Assembly (NCBI GenBank): GCA_016702505.1
Contig: JADJDU010000003.1
Location: 1-64,000, forward strand
Source: Microthrixaceae bacterium
Lineage (GTDB): Bacteria > Actinomycetota > Acidimicrobiia > Acidimicrobiales > Iamiaceae
Direction: 5' to 3'
Length of the DNA stretch: 64,000 nt
Of the stretch, positions 62,780 through 64,000 are shown piece by piece. The notes under the pieces were generated by a model. It saw only the letters and a program-made list of their open reading frames with translations. It was not told the DNA's origin and made no database searches. The translations under genes and the position numbers were made by a program. How positions within the stretch are numbered: position 1 is the first letter of the stretch; every line of letters begins with the position of its first letter.

Positions 62780-64000
62780 TCAGCGGTCTGGCGACCAGGG
62801 ATAGGGGTTGTTGACCGAGGTGGGCACGTCGGCCAGGTAGGCGTCGGAAGGTTCGACGCGTTCGGTGGGGGGTTCCCACGGGTATTCGGAGCCGTCGGCC
62901 CATTGGGGTTCGGGCCAGGTGTCGGGGTCGTCTCCCAGCTCGGGGTCCTCGTCCACCGACCCGGCACCGGTGGTGGTGCTGGGTTGGCCTGGGTTCCCGG
63001 AGTAGCCGGCGTTGGCCGGGTCAGCTTCGGCGACCCCGTCACCGTCCCAGTCGCCGGGCTGGTCCCGCTCGTCGTCTAGGAAGACGGCCTGATCGAGCTC
63101 GTCATCGAGCTCGTCGTACCCGTCGTCGTAGCCGTTCTGTCCTGGGTACTCGTAGTAGTCATTCGACGTGGCGTAGCTGTCGGGGTCGTCGACCTCCCCG
63201 CTGCCGCGGCTCCCGGGCCGGACCCGGCGTAGCGCGGCGCGGGGTGCGCTGGTGAGACGGTCCCGAACTTCGCCGGATACGTCGCTGAACCGTTCTTCGA
63301 TGGCGGCCGCCGCCGCGGTGGCCGGGGTCTGACGGGCTCCGCTGCGATGGGCCAGAGCAAGACGACCCACCGCGTAGGTGGCCAAACCGATCAGGGCCAG
63401 CCCTTCCACCACCCCGAACCCGATGTCGAGCTTCATGGTGAGCCAAACCGGGATCAGGGCGCCGAGGACCCACATGATCTGGAAGCGGGTCTCGAAGCGG
63501 GCGAAGGCCCGGCCCCGGTTGGCGTCGGGGGCGTCTCTTTGCAGAATCGAGTCGAAAGCCAGCTTGCCCAGCGCCGCGGAGAAGCCGACGCTGGCGCCGA
63601 GCAGCGCGGCCCCGGCCACGTCGCCGATCACCAGGGCCATGACCCCACCGATGACCACCAGAGCCAATGCCCCGGTGAGCAGGTTCTCTTCGCTGGTGTG
63701 GGCACGGATGTGGGGGGCGGCGGCGGCCCCGCCGAGTTGGCTGAGCACCGAGGCCCCGGCCACCACGCCGAGCTGCCACGTTCCACGGTCTCCCCGGAAG
63801 TCGAAGGCGACCAGCAAGGTGAGAAACCCGACACAGGCCCGCAGCAAACCCATGGCCGACCCGGCCATGACGATCCCCGCGCCGCGCAGTTCGCTGCGCT
63901 CCATCTCGTCGGGGGCCGACGACGCCACCTGGGCCGGTGGTATCTGGGCCGCCAGCACCGCGGCCACCAGGTAGGTGACCAGTGCCATGGCAACGGCCCA
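62780..64000 (-). CDS. MFS-like transporter, partial, with acidic C-terminal tail
   Basis: The gene runs off the window: its start lies beyond 64000, and the codons before the internal Met at 63988 remain open. The visible N-terminal ~230 residues contain about six helices resembling the second half of a major-facilitator permease (GLLRACVGFLTLLVAFDF, LLTGALALVVIGGVMALVIG, FARFETRFQIMWVLGALIPVWL). The remaining ~170 residues are a long cytoplasmic tail, very rich in Asp, Tyr, Glu and Pro (DGYDELDDELDQAVFLDDERD, in blocks), probably disordered. The substrate is unknown. Confidence 0.8.
   Translation of the reverse strand, partial: WAVAMALVTYLVAAVLAAQIPPAQVASSAPDEMERSELRGAGIVMAGSAMGLLRACVGFLTLLVAFDFRGDRGTWQLGVVAGASVLSQLGGAAAAPHIRAHTSEENLLTGALALVVIGGVMALVIGDVAGAALLGASVGFSAALGKLAFDSILQRDAPDANRGRAFARFETRFQIMWVLGALIPVWLTMKLDIGFGVVEGLALIGLATYAVGRLALAHRSGARQTPATAAAAAIEERFSDVSGEVRDRLTSAPRAALRRVRPGSRGSGEVDDPDSYATSNDYYEYPGQNGYDDGYDELDDELDQAVFLDDERDQPGDWDGDGVAEADPANAGYSGNPGQPSTTTGAGSVDEDPELGDDPDTWPEPQWADGSEYPWEPPTERVEPSDAYLADVPTSVNNPYPWSPDR

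Overview
This is a high-GC window from an actinobacterium, most likely an Acidimicrobiia-type lineage (my inference, not a database result). Supporting content: two WS/DGAT wax-ester/triacylglycerol synthases, an F420-type LLM oxidoreductase, a PIG-L deacetylase, a PDZ protein carrying an actinobacterial 'RIWRHPSELG' motif, many GTG starts and dense overlapping operons. No rRNA, tRNA or CRISPR array was seen.

Layout. (1) 1-10960 is an accessory island. It holds an IS30-type relic, a decayed rhs gene with its own C-terminal tail, an IS3-type relic, a small candidate immunity gene and one intact 1903-codon RHS polymorphic-toxin gene on the minus strand. That gene has a 27-nt CT/GA dinucleotide tract near its 5' end. 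(2) 10982-24996 (minus) is a five-gene lipid-synthase operon. It encodes a giant PfaD/PfaA-like protein (two nitronate-monooxygenase-type barrels-KS-AT-ACP-KR), a KS-AT-DH-phosphopantetheinyl transferase protein, a free ACP, an alpha/beta-hydrolase and a family-1 glycosyltransferase. (3) 25171-28089 (plus) carries two WS/DGAT acyltransferases, divergent from the lipid synthase across a spacer with a near-perfect palindrome. (4) 28118-30919 holds PIG-L, a hypothetical protein, YqgE/AlgH, a Nudix hydrolase and a TetR regulator. (5) 31694-34233 holds a hairpin-rich spacer, then groL and groES with a perfect CIRCE operator. (6) 34234-37738 (plus) holds a VanZ/RDD membrane protein, a thioesterase, an FmdB zinc ribbon, an ADP-ribosylglycohydrolase and a phosphatase gene broken by a 114-bp MITE-like insertion.

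(7) 37824-45858 (minus) is a long housekeeping operon: nnr, a CBS protein, alr, an alpha/beta-hydrolase, tsaE, tsaB, rimI, tsaD and an LLM oxidoreductase. A lone radical-SAM gene lies next to it. (8) 47166-51219 (plus) is a biotin operon: alpha/beta-hydrolase, bioA, bioF and bioD. (9) 51234-57543 (minus) is a branched-chain amino-acid type ABC transporter (livG, F, H, M and a binding protein) plus a second binding protein. (10) 57704-64000 holds a membrane-anchored MreB, MoaE, a PDZ protein, a frameshifted epimerase, a zincin-like protein and a partial MFS-like gene running off the end.

The most distinctive content is the lipid-synthase/WS-DGAT block, which suggests a specialised, possibly glycosylated, polyketide-like lipid linked to storage-lipid synthesis. 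Next comes the RHS island, which shows toxin-tip turnover and a possible phase-variation tract. The small foldable insertion in the phosphatase gene is a third.
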